From: Triatoma infestans
Taxonomy: Eukaryota; Arthropoda; Insecta; Hemiptera; Reduviidae
Length of the DNA stretch: 64,000 nt
Assembly: GCA_011037195.1 (NCBI GenBank)
Contig: JAAEAF010005001.1
Span: 1-64,000 of the forward strand
Direction: 5' to 3'
Below are positions 45,230 to 56,582 of the stretch, in pieces. The notes under the pieces were generated by a model. That model had not been told where the DNA came from and made no database searches. It saw nothing but the letters and a program-made list of their open reading frames with translations. How positions within the stretch are numbered: position 1 is the first letter of the stretch; each line of letters starts with the position of its first letter. The translations under genes and the position numbers were made by a program.

Positions 45230-46485
45230 GAATCGCCATCGATTCTTTTGAATCTCCCTCTAAATCGATGTTTAATCATTATTGCGATGTTCAATAATTT
45301 TTCTTTATTTTGCAATAACATTAGCAGTTAACATTCGGCCATCCTACGGTGGGATTGACCTCAATCCCTGTGGGATATCATTATTCATAATCTTCAAGAT
45401 AGGCTGGCTTCTTCCGCTCCTAAGTGGTGACTCCTCCTTTTTAGTGATGTGTTCTTCTGAAAGTGATTCTCCACTAAGCTGCTCACGGTCGTCTTCTGAA
45501 TCTGAAGACTCTGTCTCTTCTTCTTCTTCTGACATAGGGGTCTACAATTTCAGATCGCTCACATGAGCCGAAGTAATAAGTAATGTAATGCCTTCCTCCC
45601 TGGGGCTTGATATCATAACTTACGGTATAAGAATCTCCCCCCTTATAGCTGTAATCACGATTGGTCTTCGGTATCTCGGTTGGATTTTGGTGGGCTCTCC
45701 AGTTTGGGTTTTAGTCGTTCTCAAGAACACAATATCTCCGACTGCATACTTTGTTGCTCGGTGTATCTTTTTATCAAACCTCCTTTTCATCGACAGCTGT
45801 CCTTCCTTGATGCGGGATCTAGTCTCATCTTGGAGATCTTGGGGCGGCGATCCTGGTATAGAAACTGTTTTAGCTGACCACCCAAATTATTCACTGACGG
45901 TTGATACCCATACAACATCTCAAACGGTGATCGGTTTGTTGTTTCGTTTACACTAAGATTGACCGCTTGTTCGCACTTGGCTATATCACGATCCCAGTCT
46001 CTCTCGTCGTCTCTTACTGCGGACGCTCTAATTATAGGCAGAACAGTTCTGTTGACTCTTTCAACTAATCTATTAGCTCTGGAATGTTTCACCGAAATTA
46101 AGTTATGTTTTATCCCTCTTTCCTCACAGAATTCTTGAAACTTACTGCTTATAAAGCAGTTCTTCTGTCAGTCACATCTCAGATAGTCTTCTTTTCTCCA
46201 ACACGGTTGCTAAATGCTTGAGGACAAGCCGGGTCGATGTATCCTTAACAGGATATAATTTAACAAACCTTGTAAAATTATCCGCTTTTACCAGTAAGTG
46301 TTGGTTTCCCTTCGTACTTTTGATAAATGGGCCCATTTGATCTGTGTGAACGGTAGCAAAAGGGCGTTTGCCGGGAGGGATCGGGTCCAACACTTCTGTC
46401 TTTTTACCACTTGGAACCTTATTCAAAATACATTGTAAACATGAAGCAATATGTTTTCTAGTGTACCTCCTCATAGATGGGAGTT
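45230..46485 (-). mobile_element. Ty3/Gypsy element, 3' part of pol
   Basis: Minus-strand remnant: integrase zinc finger C-terminal half, integrase core, integrase C-terminal region and an acidic tail, ending at about 45344 about 115 bp before the LTR. A second Gypsy family, distinct from the one at 40.8-41.5 kb. Cut at about 46485 by the adjoining SINE. Confidence 0.85.
45344..46474 (-). pseudogene. Gypsy integrase and acidic C-terminus (broken)
   Basis: The frame at 46172-46474 holds HIASCLQCILNKVPSGKK (zinc Cys pair) and FATVHTDQMGPFIKSTKG with the first catalytic Asp. It stops after TVLEKRRLSEM. The second Asp region is lost in a damaged stretch (about 46130-46170). The frame at 45787-46092 resumes with KHSRANRLVERVNRTVLP, including the catalytic Glu region, and NETTNRSPFEMLYGYQPS. 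The last piece (45344-45535) is strongly acidic (SEEEEETESSDSEDDREQ), probably the polyprotein end. Inactive. Confidence 0.87.
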
Positions 46486-46690
46486 GAGCGATGCGTTGGT
46501 CCCGAGTCCGAGTCCAGCAGTGCTGCCCTTAGATTTTTTCTTCTCAGGAGCCTTTTACAGCTCACTGTCCGGTGATGGACAGTGTTGTCTAAAGCGAGAG
46601 AACGCTGTCTGAGTCGGGCAACAGCACTGAGAAGTCTCCGATCTTTGGGGTAGCTATATGGGTTGCACAGGGCTTGGTCCTTTCCCACAG
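46486..46690 (+). mobile_element. tRNA-derived SINE, degraded copy
   Basis: Shares the body with the copies at 23.4 and 47.0 kb: GTGCTGCCCTTAGATTTTTT, CTCAGGAGCCTTTTACAGCT, CACTGTCCGGTGATGGACAG, GCGAGAGAACGCTGTC and GGCAACAGCACTGAGAAG. The tRNA-like head is reduced to the B-box area (GTCCGAGTCCAGCAG), and the terminal hairpin is replaced by unrelated sequence (TTTGGGGTAGCTATATGGG). Confidence 0.8.
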
Positions 46691-46984
46691 ACAGTTAAAA
46701 AAAAAATATGTGAAGTTCAAAGAATACCTTAAGGCCATTTTCAAAATTAAACCACAAAAATCGAAAAAATCCATTGAACAAAGACGTCTTCGAGTTGATA
46801 GATTTTAATGAACTATGGACTCACTTTGGACTTGTGTACTGTGTTGCAGTTAGATCTGCAGCAGCAATTTCCAACACAAAATTTTCAGCCTAATGTTACA
46901 ATCAACCCTAAAAGTTGAATCTTTAAATCTGTGATCTGTAACCAAAAACATCGGGGGGTATATTGTATGAATTGTTTTTTTTTA
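46691..46984. other. Spacer between two SINEs
   Basis: AT-rich sequence, no recognisable gene. The short minus frame at 46589-46774 reads partly through the SINE and is not a gene. Confidence 0.4.
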
Positions 46985-47182
46985 TTAATTTAAGGCGTCT
47001 CAACATCTGTGGTTATTTGCGCCCGGAGCCTTCTCGGTGCACTGCCGGCCTCCGGACAGTGAGTGTTCTCCTGTTACAGACAATACTGCCCATCACCGGA
47101 CAGTGAGCTGTAGGGGCTCCTAGAAAGAGAAAATCTAAGGGTAGCACGGCTGGATTCGAACCCGTGATCTCCGCGTGTATGA
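46985..47182 (-). mobile_element. tRNA-derived SINE, second clear copy
   Basis: Reverse complement reads: GGGTTCGAATCCAGCCGTGC (B box), ACCCTTAGATTTTCTCTTTC, TAGGAGCCCCTACAGCTCAC, TGTCCGGTGATGGGCAGTAT, CCGGAGGCCGGCAGTGCACC, GAGAAGGCTCCGGGCGC and a closing GTTGAGACGCCTTAAATTA. It starts within the tRNA anticodon arm, so it is 5'-truncated. Its body contains an extra TGTCCGG block missing from the 23.4 kb copy. Confidence 0.9.
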
Positions 47183-47479
47183 ATTGTTGAAAATATTTAG
47201 ATACATACAAAGATATGACAAATTTTCATACTTGATTTATCAAGTTTATACAGTGTTGTGATTTTCTGAAAACTGTTATGTTTGTTGAACAAATGCTGAA
47301 AGACACTATGGCAATCTTGTGCATTATTTCTACCCAGATTAAAAATGTACCTTCATTCATATTTAAGTAATTACCAAACATGCAATTGCATGTATTCGCA
47401 CATCACTAATTTAGAACCCTAAAATCGATTATGTTATTTGTTTTTATAAAAATAAATCTGAGATGAAATATAACGTTTG
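47183..47479. other. Spacer
   Basis: AT-rich sequence without recognised feature. Confidence 0.4.
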
Positions 47480-47590
47480 CTAAAAACATTTGTTCGTTTT
47501 CCGGCTGCCCCCAAATATGTATTTCCGGCGAAAACTCAATATCGAAAATCTGACACGATCACAACTAAACAGTAGTAAGAGAAAGTAAAC
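47480..47590 (-). repeat. Dispersed repeat family A, terminal fragment
   Basis: TTTGCTAAAAACATTTGTTC, CCCCCAAATATGTATTTCCG, GCGAAAACTCAATATCGAAA, ATCTGACACGATCACAACTA and the end AGTAGTAAGAGAAAGTAA. This is the terminal 110 bp in reverse orientation. Confidence 0.85.
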
Positions 47591-48659
47591 AATGAACTGC
47601 CAGGTTAAAAAATGTTATCTTTAGTCGGTTCTTTGTTCCAATATTCAGGATCTCATGGACAATAATATGAACGTCTCATTCATTAGTGGTGAAAATGTTC
47701 AATTCAAAATGTTCACTCATTTTGAGTTGAACATTGTTGCCTCTCCTTAGGGCAAAAACAAAGCGAAAAGAACGTGATTATAACTGGTATCCTGCACAAT
47801 GTACGAGGGCACTATCTCCAAGGGGACTAAAGTTCTCTGACCAAGCTGTACTAGCGAAATCTTGGTACTGGTACAGCTAATTAATACACCGTCCCTTTTC
47901 TCTGTTGGTAAAGATAACTCACTAACATTTAAACCGCAACTAAATCGGTTTCATGAAATCATCGGCCAGTCTTAACCAGAAGACTCCAAATCCGAGAGCC
48001 AGATCTATGGTATTTTGAATGACGATCATATAAAAATTCTCTGTGAGATTGAAATTTAAAATTCGTTCTATTAAAAAAATTCGTTCGGAGTTGGTCGAAA
48101 AAAATGATTCTCTCTGGATTTGTTTTTCCCAAGTGATTTAGAGTTGATGTTAGATTACCCAAATGCGTCTCATCACGATAGCAAAGGATGCCTCAAAGGA
48201 GATAAGCAGAGTATTCGAAAGAGGAGAATCGGATCTGGATTGAAAGAGAAAATAAAGTGCCCTTTATATATCTTTGCCGAGGCGTGGCCCGGTTGTGTTC
48301 ACATCGTGAACATCTGTGTCAGTAGCTGTTTTAACTAGTAAAACTTCGTTTAATTCAGTGGAAATTAACATTAATGTGAAGAGGAATTAGTGCTGGTTAT
48401 TTCTGTTCATTCAAAATTGTCTAATTCTATGGTGGTTTTGTTTTTTCAAGTTATATGTTGTGCATTAAAGTGGGATTGGTGAATATTGCTAAGAAATTGA
48501 AATTGTTAACAAGAAGAGTGGGAGTGACCTGCGCAGTAAGTAATCTATTGCTACTATATAATTTGGAAGAAAGAGTAAGCAGATGAATACATAGTCAACC
48601 GACAGATGAACAAATGATATTTACCTATCTCTAATACAAGGTTAGAGTCGGGCGGATTA
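47591..48659. other. No recognised gene; possible RTE leader
   Basis: The segment from about 48300 to the insertion at 48671 may be the untranslated leader of the RTE element that follows, since no other boundary is visible. Frames at 47959-48162 (-) and 48120-48338 (+) have no domain. Confidence 0.35.
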
Positions 48660-48670
48660 GTCTACAACTA

Positions 48671-48722
48671 ATTTTTTTTTTTTTTTTTTTGGCGCATCGA
48701 CAACCAAGGTCATTAGCGCCCC
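48671..48722 (-). mobile_element. Minimal I-clade LINE tail insertion
   Basis: A 52-bp insertion: one A, 19 T, then 32 bp that are the reverse complement of the terminal hairpin of the I-clade LINE (GGGGCGCTAATGACC...TCGATGCGCC). It is flanked by an 11-bp perfect direct repeat GTCTACAACTA (48660-48670 and 48723-48733), a target-site duplication. The A-tail orientation shows target-primed reverse transcription that stopped after copying only the poly(A) and the last 32 bases. Confidence 0.88.
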
Positions 48723-48806
48723 GTCTACAACTATTCTAGTATTTCTCGTTATCACTTCTTAACTCTTGCGTATTTAAATATTTTTAAACGTCTCACTACT
48801 TTTGAA

Positions 48807-49585
48807 ATGGATGAATCAAAACTTATTCTACTTTTAACAAAATTTAAAGATGAATTCAAAGAAGATTTAAATAATAAATTAACACAAATGAATACTCTAC
48901 TGGAAGAAAAATTCGTTTCTATAAATGAAAAGGTACAGCTGCATGAAAGGAAAGTAGCTTACTTGGAAAGGGAATCACGTAGTAAAAAAATTTAATTATT
49001 CATGGTTTGGATGAAATAAATGTTTCTGATTACTTCGCTCTTAAAGAACAAGTGCTATCTTTTCTTAAAACTAATATTAAAGTAAATTTAGTAGAAGATG
49101 AATTAGATTTGGTTAAAAGATTGGGGAAAAAATCTGAAGATAAATGTAGGCCTATTCTGCTGAAATTAACTATTTACAGGAAAAAAATTATGATATTAAA
49201 AAGTAGGAAGCTCCTTAAAGGTCAAAATGTTTACATTTCTGAAGACTTCCCAATGGAAGTTCGAGTTATAAGAAAAGAATTAATAGGACCAATGTTAAGG
49301 GCAAGAGAATCTGGTAAAATAGCGTTCATTAGATATGATAAACTTATTGTTAAAGATATGCCAGAAGTTTTTAAAGGTAGCAAAAGAACGATGGATAAGT
49401 CCCCGAAAGTAGAAGGCAAGGTACAGAAAGAAAAGAAAATATATAAAACGGAGAGTAGACAATTAGGTCGGTCTTCAAGTTATAAGAACATAACGGCTTT
49501 TTTTAAAGATAAAGAAAACTCAGACTCAGATGGAAGTACATCTCGATCTTTGAAGAGCAGGAGTAGTAAAGCAGAGGAAAAATGA
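48807..49585 (+). pseudogene. RTE LINE ORF1, coiled coil plus RNA-binding domain
   Basis: First frame (48807-48995): MDESKLILLLTKFKDEFKED, a heptad-patterned helix likely to form a coiled coil, ending LERESRSKKI. A single missing base in an A-run at about 48986-48992 shifts the frame. The continuation (from about 48993, LIIHGLDEINVSDYF) is an RRM-like region followed by a C-terminal domain (ILLKLTIYRKK, GQNVYISEDFP), as in L1-type ORF1 proteins that bind element RNA. The last 60 residues are Ser/Lys-rich and probably disordered. About 260 residues in all. Confidence 0.85.
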
Positions 49586-49711
49586 TATCAGGCGGTAACT
49601 GGGCACACTCGGCCAAGAAATATTGGCAGTCAAAGTTTATACAATAGGAATGACAACAATACAATCTTCCAGAAAGGATGGTCCCCGAGGAAGTATCAGA
49701 CTAAATCCTCC

Positions 49712-52526
49712 TTGATAATTGATAAGGAAATTAAACCCAAAAATGCTCGACATATGGCTAGCTATAACATTAGAAGAAAAGGTTTAATTATAGGTACCCT
49801 CAATGTCAGAACACTCATGTTAGAAGAAAGGCTTATTGAATTAGAAAGTGCACTTAATAATACTGATATTAGTATTTTGGGTTTGTCGGAAGTTAAAATT
49901 AGAGGTTTACAAATTGTGGAAAGGAAAAACAACTATATGTTCATGTATTTTAATGATATATCTGGATGTAAAGGAGTAGGTTTTATGATCCACAACGAGT
50001 TAAAGATTGAAGAAGTCAACCCTATCTCTAGCCGTGTTGCATGTATTAAACTCAGGTTTGGAAACTCTCGCCTCATAGTTTTCCAAGTATATGCACCTAC
50101 TAGCGCTTCTACAGAAGAGGAATGTGAAATATTTTATGAACAGCTTTCTATAGAGTTATCAAAGCTAAAAGTGAACTCCAAAAATCTAATAATTGTGATG
50201 GGCGATTTTAACAGCCAAATAGGATATAGAGGACAATAAGAAGATAATATCATGGGACCATATGGGTATGGCTGTCGTAATGTGAGGGGCTACAGGATGG
50301 TAGAGTTTTGTCAGTTATTTAACCTAAAAATAATGAATACTTTCTTGAAAAAAAGAAAAGGCAGAAAATGGACTTGGATAGCACCAAATGAAAATTTTAA
50401 AAGCGAGATTGATTTTATTACCTCTTCCCATAAGTCAGTATTTAGAAATGTTGAAATCGTAAACAAATTTAATTCTATACAGATCACAGATTAGTGAAAG
50501 CAATTATAACTATTAATAGAAAACAGGCATTTAAAGATAAAAACATCCTGAAGCCAAAATACTTGCAAACGGAAGCCTATTGCCAGGAAGTAGGAACTAC
50601 TATAAAAAATTTGAATTTAATAAATACTACAGTTCAAGAATTCTATAACAAAATCGAAGGAACAATTAAGAATGCTGCAATTAGATCATCAAAAAGAGAA
50701 CCGCTACACACTGATGGTAATTTAAGTGAAGCTACAAAACAATTAATAGGACAGAGAGATAGGCTAAAACGGAAAAAAGAAAAAATCGAGTACGGAAATG
50801 TTGGAATATAATTTGCTCAGTAAACAAGTAAAGTATAATATTCGCGAAGATATTTCTATTTATAACACGATAGTTGAAATCCTTTTAAAGAATGAAGTAG
50901 CAATTAAAAAAGCCAGATCTTACTTATCCACAGCTAAAACTCTAATACCAGTTCTTCAAAATACAAACGGCAGGGCAAGGGTTAATAGAAAAGATATAAT
51001 ACAGATAGCAACAACATTCTATAAAAATTTATATGAAGATAAGTCTGAATGTAGTCTGGGTACGAATATTGAGCATGCCACCTTTAACTTTCCTTTTTTT
51101 CTGGATATTGAAATTAGCTGTATTATAAAGGAATTAAAAATGGGAAAAGTAACTAATCGGGATAAAATCTCAAATGAATTATTAAAATTCTCCTCGCAGT
51201 CATTAGTTGTACCATTAACAGAGTTATTTAACAAGATAATAGTAACGAAGGAGATAGCAAGGCAGTGGAAGATGTCAGATATAATTCTTATTCACAAGAA
51301 AGGAAGTTATTCTGATATTAATAACTTTAGACCTAGTAGTTTAACTGCTGGTATAGGCAATTGAAACTAGGATCAAAAGAAGCCTAGATGCTCAATAACC
51401 ATCTGAACAAGCAGGGTTTAGAAGTGGTTACTCCACTATTGACCACCTTCATACATTAAACATGGTTATAGAAAAAACTAGAGAGTATCAGATGAAAATT
51501 TAAATGGGCTTTATTGACTACAAAAAGGCTTTTGATATGGTTAACCACTCGTTTTTAATCAAAAGTCTGATAAGCCAGGAGGTTGATGGGAATATTGCCC
51601 AGTGGTATAAGGGTAGTTTTGGACAAAACTGGGCCGGACTTTCCTGTAAAGAGAGGAGATAAACAAGGAAATCCTTTATCTCCCATCCTCTTTAATTGTG
51701 TTCTTCAAGAGGTTTTCCGAGGTTTAGAATGGGACGGAAAAGGAATAAAAATTAACGGCATTTTTCTTTCAAATCTCCGATTTGCAGACGATGTGGTACT
51801 ATTTCCAGAATGACTGCAAGAGCTTTCATATATGATCATTGAACTAAGTGAAAGAGGAAAGAAGCTGGACTCAGGATAAATGAGGAGAAGACTTATTTAA
51901 TGACTAACGATAATGGTGCTGGGGATGTGTATCTTGAAGGCTCTAAATTGAAATGGATTGAGAGCACTATTTACCTAGGTCAGCTCATATCATTCAGTGG
52001 TGGCACTCTGGAAGAAATAAAGAGACGCATTGCCACAGCCTGGAAAAGATTCTGGAGCCTCAAATTTGTATTTAAAGGCAGAATGAACATCCAGTTAAAG
52101 AGCGCCGTATTTGAGGCGTGTATCCTCCCCTCCCTTCTTTACGGAGCGCAGATCTGGGCCTTGACCAAGAGAGCTAAGTGCCGACTTAGAGCTACTCAGA
52201 GTGCGATGGAAAGGAGTATGCTGGGAATAAGAAAAAAATTGGGAATTCTGAAATTAGAAGGATTAACCGGATTAACGGATGTGGTGAAAGGGGCATTATT
52301 GCTTAAATGGGATTGGGCAGGTCACGTGGCCAGGATGAGGGTGGATAACTGGGCGAGGATATTAACAGAATGGATCCCTTTGGATAAAACAAGGAAAAGA
52401 GGAAGACAGTTCTTGAGGTGGAATGACGATTTGGCTAAATTTTGTGGGGTACTGTGGAGCAGGGCAGCACAAAACAAGAATGGTTGGAAGAAACAAGGAG
52501 AGGCGTTTGCCCTAAGATGGGCCTAG
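49712..52526 (+). pseudogene. RTE LINE ORF2, endonuclease and reverse transcriptase
   Basis: Endonuclease: IIGTLNVRTLMLEERLIELE, ISILGLSEVKIRG, VYAPTS, VMGDFNSQIG, then an in-frame TAA at 50237-50239 and YGYGCRNVRGYRMVEF, RKWTWIAPNENFKSEIDFI. Reverse transcriptase (about 51100-51900): ILIHKKGSYSDINNFRPSSL, EQAGFRSGYSTIDHLHTLN, FIDYKKAFDMVNHSFLI, GNPLSPILFN and the active-site FADDVVLF (51781-51792). C-terminal region (51900-52526): LYGAQIWALTKRAK, WDWAGHVARM and RKRGRQFLRWNDDL. Frames change at about 50480, 50800, 51370-51580 and 51820-51900. No RNase H. Confidence 0.92.
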
Positions 52527-52745
52527 TTACCAATCAAATTATTTTGTTTTCTTTTATTTTAGGTTTTATTTCAGTTTAGTGATTTTTTTTTATCAAATTG
52601 TAAGAATTATTTTTCATTTTAAAGAGTTATTTGCTTATTTGTGTCTTAAGTTTATTTCCAAGTAGTATTTTGTGTACATTTTATAATCAATTGGTAATAA
52701 AGGCTGTTATTCTTCTTCTTCTTCTTCTTCTTCTTCTTATTATTA

Positions 52746-53739
52746 TTATATATCTTTACGAGATAAATTTTGCGCGCAAAATGGAGAATTCCATTGTGAT
52801 CTCTGTCTGCATTAAGTAGTATTTAGTGACATTAAGTCAGCATTAGCACACTGGGCGTGAACTGTATACTGAACATAGATGTCTGCTGGTGATTTATTGT
52901 TTAAACAAAACATCAGTACAGTGGTAATTGATGGGTGACGATATTTGTGCGTGTAAATTTAACTAAACGATCAGTAGACAGTCTGAGACACAGGTAGTGG
53001 TGCAGGAGGCACCAGTTCCCTAGATATGTGCAAGTTTGATGGCCGCAGAGGTATAGACCGCGAAAGGGCCGTGAAGCCGCAGCAAACACGCAGTGCCATA
53101 CTGCCAACACAGTAACTCACAAACAAACATACATACAAACACATCACTGTATAAGCCACATGCCATCCTGATTTATCGTTTATACCCTAATTACCTTCCA
53201 ATAATGATCTCTCCAGAGTGTATCTGTATTTGCTGTTGTTGAACAAACTTTCCGCTAAATCAATAAAATATGCCAAACCTATATAACCTTTAATTACCAT
53301 CAATTAATTCATTCACATCAACTGTAGTTATTAACTAACTAAAACTCTGCAACTATGTATGTAGAACGCGTTGTTGATGGATATAATTTCTCGTCTTCTG
53401 TCCCGCCAGTAGTAATAATATTTCACAATATTTAGCTAGTTAGTAAGTAATGTGCTAAAATGTATCCTTCTGCACTTTTCTTCAGCACTCCGAAAGTTAA
53501 ATTCTGAATGATTTTCAAGCTGAAAAATGGCTGAGGCAGCGTTGGTCTTTCACTGGACGAGACCATGGATCGAAATACTGTGTTCGTGTCCTGTTCATAT
53601 GCATGAACAGATTACTCATAAACCTAACAATCGCAGGAAGCTCAAACCTACGGTCACAAACTATTCAGGACGTCAATACATCCGTGAATACATTCAGCTT
53701 ATCTAAATAGGACAATTTTCTTAATATCCGAGAGTTTTC
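52746..53739. other. No recognised gene
   Basis: AT-rich sequence. Frames at 52913-53110 and 52971-53159 (-) overlap each other and show no domain. They read a rather GC-rich patch that I cannot assign. Confidence 0.4.
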
Positions 53740-54235
53740 ACATTCTCTTACTATTCCAAGAGCAATTATTTGCTTTTACTTATGTAAGATGAAGTATTGT
53801 AATCGTATCATAAACGGAAGTACTTATTTTGATGTCTACTGAATATGAGAAAACTGTTTATTTAGAGGGAGAGAGTCATACACAGACACAGAAAGAGAGA
53901 GAGGGATTTTGAGTTTTTGTTAATTTTGAGTTGAACAGCATAATTTAAAAAAAAGTTGCAAGAAGCTGTTGAAATTACGTTTTGGCATGAAAGCTAATTC
54001 ATAGGAAGTTATCGCTCGAAATCGTCCAACTCGAACGATCACTTTACTGAATAGATTTATCAGTTTTCTCGAAAAAGGCTCACACATTAGACAAGTTGTA
54101 GGTCTATCACTTTTACTTGAAAGTTTCTCTTGAAAAATTTATTTCAGGGATATCCTGGGGAGCTAAGACATCTTGGTTCCCTTTTAGTATAATATGAGCC
54201 TCCCCATCTGAATAGCACTGAAGGCAATAAACAGT
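53740..54235 (+). repeat. Dispersed repeat family A, long diverged copy
   Basis: Shared words in order: ATTCTCTTACTATTCC, GAAGTATTGTAATCGTATCA, ACGGAAGTACTTATTTTGAT, a GA/CA-rich stretch, AAAAAGTTGCAAGAAGCTGT, GAAGTTATCGCTCGAAATCG, TTCTCGAAAAAGGCTCACAC and TAAAAATTTCAAGTTCGAAT at the end. It contains both the terminal and the interior unit, in plus orientation. Confidence 0.65.
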
Positions 54236-54249
54236 AAAAATTTCAAGTT

Positions 54250-54966
54250 CGAATAAAATTTATCAATTAGAACAATATGATGCAGTAATTGAAAGTCGTA
54301 TGAGTGATTCACGCCAGATTCTTGAGGGGTCTACACACTTTTCATTATATATAGAGTTGAACCAACATTTTAACTCAGTGTTTAGTTTAGTAAATGATAA
54401 CTGTTGTGGTTTAACTTCAGTCGAACTTCGCTGGCTATTTAAACTCAGATGTGAATTGCTGTTTCTAACTACACTCCTTGGATAGAGATGGATGTTACAC
54501 TGTGTTCTTTGTGTGATTGTAGGTCTGTGGAAAATGTCTTCCACTTTTTAGCAGAATTTAGTATTCTCTCTGAATTAATGCTCATTCTTTATCTTGGTGA
54601 AAGTCTTTGACAAGACCTTACCTCATAGCTCTGCTGAATGATAATAATTGCCTCGCCCTCAAAAAAATGCTTAACGCTACGAACTGATACAGGAATTCAA
54701 CTTTGATTTACCTTCATAATTTAATACCCTAATAACCTAATTTTCTATTTTTCATACCTACATATACTTTGTATTTATATATTTCAATTAATTCCAGTTT
54801 TAGTTGTTTGTTTTTTTTTATTTCTAATAAATTACTTAAGTTTTGCTTTTCTTTTTCATTTCTATTAACGACTCTGGCTGAGGATGTTTATCCATATTGA
54901 TAAGTACTCTGTAAATCTTTCTTTCGATGTATGAATTGTAATCATTTAATTAATAAAGTATTATTG
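54250..54966 (+). mobile_element. LINE 3' end, same family as the 57.9-63.2 kb LINE
   Basis: The coding remnant LTSVELRWLFKLRCELLFL and the words TGTGTTCTTTGTGTGATTGT and GTCTTCCACTTTTTAGCAGA match positions 62390-62540 of the larger element at both DNA and protein level. Ends ATTAATAAAGTATTATTG at 54949-54966, the same 3' terminus as 63163-63190. Strongly 5'-truncated and broken by frameshifts. Confidence 0.87.
54300..54710 (+). pseudogene. LINE ORF2 C-terminal remnant
   Basis: Residues aligned to the last 100 codons of the 943-residue frame: IELNQHF..., LTSVELRWLFKLRCELLFL, then, after a frameshift at about 54475, CSLCDCRSVENVFHFLAEF-like text with the zinc-knuckle Cys pair, and NTN*YRNST-like terminal text near 54690. 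Non-functional. Confidence 0.8.
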
Positions 54967-55687
54967 TTTGTGGGGAGGGGCATCGACAGCTTTGGTCATT
55001 AATGCCCCATATTCGTGCTACACATCTTCCCAATCTGTGGCCTCTCGAGCTGGGATGACACCAGTACCTTATTTGGCAGCCATCACAATACTTTCCTCAG
55101 CAATGTAGGGTGGAGCCGTTGGTTGTTAATTTTCTTCCCACACTTCCCTACTTATGTCACCGATCTAGTCGACGTGGGAGAGTGTGGAATATTACTGTGT
55201 CATCCCTTAATTTATAGAACTTGTTTTTTACGGGACTCGGATCAAAGCCAAAAGCATCATTATTTTCTATTTGATCTTGTAATTTTCATAGATATTCAGA
55301 TATATAACTTTGTTAAGGAGGCTATTGAACAAACTATTTGAGGGGTGCACTACATATATTTCTGCACCTTCTATAATAGGCTGATCCTAAATTAAACTAA
55401 ACCTAAGGGGTTGAAATAGTTTAATAAATTTTCTTTCAACCCCATGACAAAAGATAAAAACTAACCTAACCATTTATATAGACAGCATTCTTGCTAATAA
55501 AAACATTCACGCTGATAAATACATTCTCACTAATAAATACATTCACGCTATAAAACCGTTCACGCTAACAAATACATTCACACTAATGAATACAATCATA
55601 CTAAGCATATACACGAAGGGGAAAGTATTCGATATTCCTTTCCCCTTTAAAATAACTAACCTAATCGGTGAAGTACTTGATATTCCT

Positions 55688-56020
55688 TCACCCAGATTTG
55701 CCTAACCTAGCTACTAACCTAATGTTGTTATATAAATTTATATCTTTCAGATAATCGAATAGCCTCCTTATATAACGAAAACCCTCTTGTAATACAACGC
55801 GCTTGTCATGTGGCAGGCATACTCTTTCTCTCTGTGTGAGCAGTACTTGACACCCTCCCAACACGTGCGCCACTGTCAGCCTTTCTCGGCAACGAGGGCA
55901 CCTCGGCCTTCTCCCACCAATAAGGAGGTGCCCATGGGTCACACGTGTATGACCAATCCTCAGCCTTGTTAGAATCACTGATTCATGCAGCGGGTAATTC
56001 TCGATCATACCACTTCGCAC
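55688..56020 (-). pseudogene. I-clade LINE C-terminal zinc domain
   Basis: A 110-residue frame: MRSGMIENYPLHESVILTRL, RIGHTRVTHGHLLIGG, then CPRCRERLTVAHVLGGC, a Cys-Cys-His-Cys-type knuckle found after the RNase H position in I-type elements. RNase H itself is not visible between this piece and the RT, so an internal deletion or a family without it is possible. Confidence 0.85.
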
Positions 56021-56249
56021 ACGTGGTTTAATATCTTTTAATTTTTCGTTTATCCTATCCCACTGACTTTCAAAATATCGAGGGTTCTCCTTGCTACATG
56101 TATAGTCTATATGATCCTGCCAGATTAATTTAGTATCGAATATGTGACCTAGGAAACGGATACTTTTTCTATATTGAGGAATAAAATGGGGGAGCTATGC
56201 TCCTTCCTTAGGCGACAGAAATGTAGATACTGTTTTAGTGTTGAAGAAT

Positions 56250-56582
56250 TTAAACCCGTTTCAGAAGCCTCTTCACCAATCTGTCTATTGCCTGTTGTAG
56301 GGTTTCACTAAGCACGCCCTGATAAATAAATGGCGAGGTCGTCAACATATAAAGAACCTGGAGTTGGTCTGCTACAACTTCGGCAAATAACCGCAGCGTA
56401 AACAATGTTACACTTAATACCGATCCCTGAGGTATACCAGTCTCAAGAGAATGTGGGTCTGAAGGGACCGACCCAAGGCGCTCTCGAAACCTTCCCGACT
56501 TTAAAAAAAGCCACGGAGGAACCTCGGCAGTTTCCCTCTCAACCCCCATTCGTGACACTTCCGCAGAATCGCATATCTCCAC
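56250..56582 (-). pseudogene. I-clade LINE reverse transcriptase remnant
   Basis: Contains the RT block ETGIPQGSVLSVTLFTLRLF. The expected YADD region is damaged (YMLTTSPFIYQGV). Upstream RT motifs lie out of frame at about 56580-56960. Confidence 0.8.

Larger units (their letters stand above)
48734..52745 (+). mobile_element. RTE-clade LINE with two ORFs
   Basis: Plus-strand non-LTR retrotransposon. ORF1 is at about 48807-49585 and ORF2 (endonuclease plus reverse transcriptase) at about 49712-52526. The 3' end reads TTGGTAATAAAGGCTGTTATT followed by a CTT-repeat tail (52708-52738). The endonuclease start GTLNVRTLM and the C-terminal WAGHVARM...GRQFLRWNDDL block are typical of RTE elements. 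At least six stops or frameshifts make it dead. Confidence 0.9.

Noticed and set aside
45282..45956. Plus-strand open frames at the Gypsy integrase
   Set aside because: They are antisense to the integrase and acidic tail, whose motifs read clearly on the minus strand.
55015..55341. 108-codon plus-strand frame
   Set aside because: It lies in the 3' untranslated region of the I-clade LINE, and the homologous region at 43.68-43.88 kb does not keep a frame.
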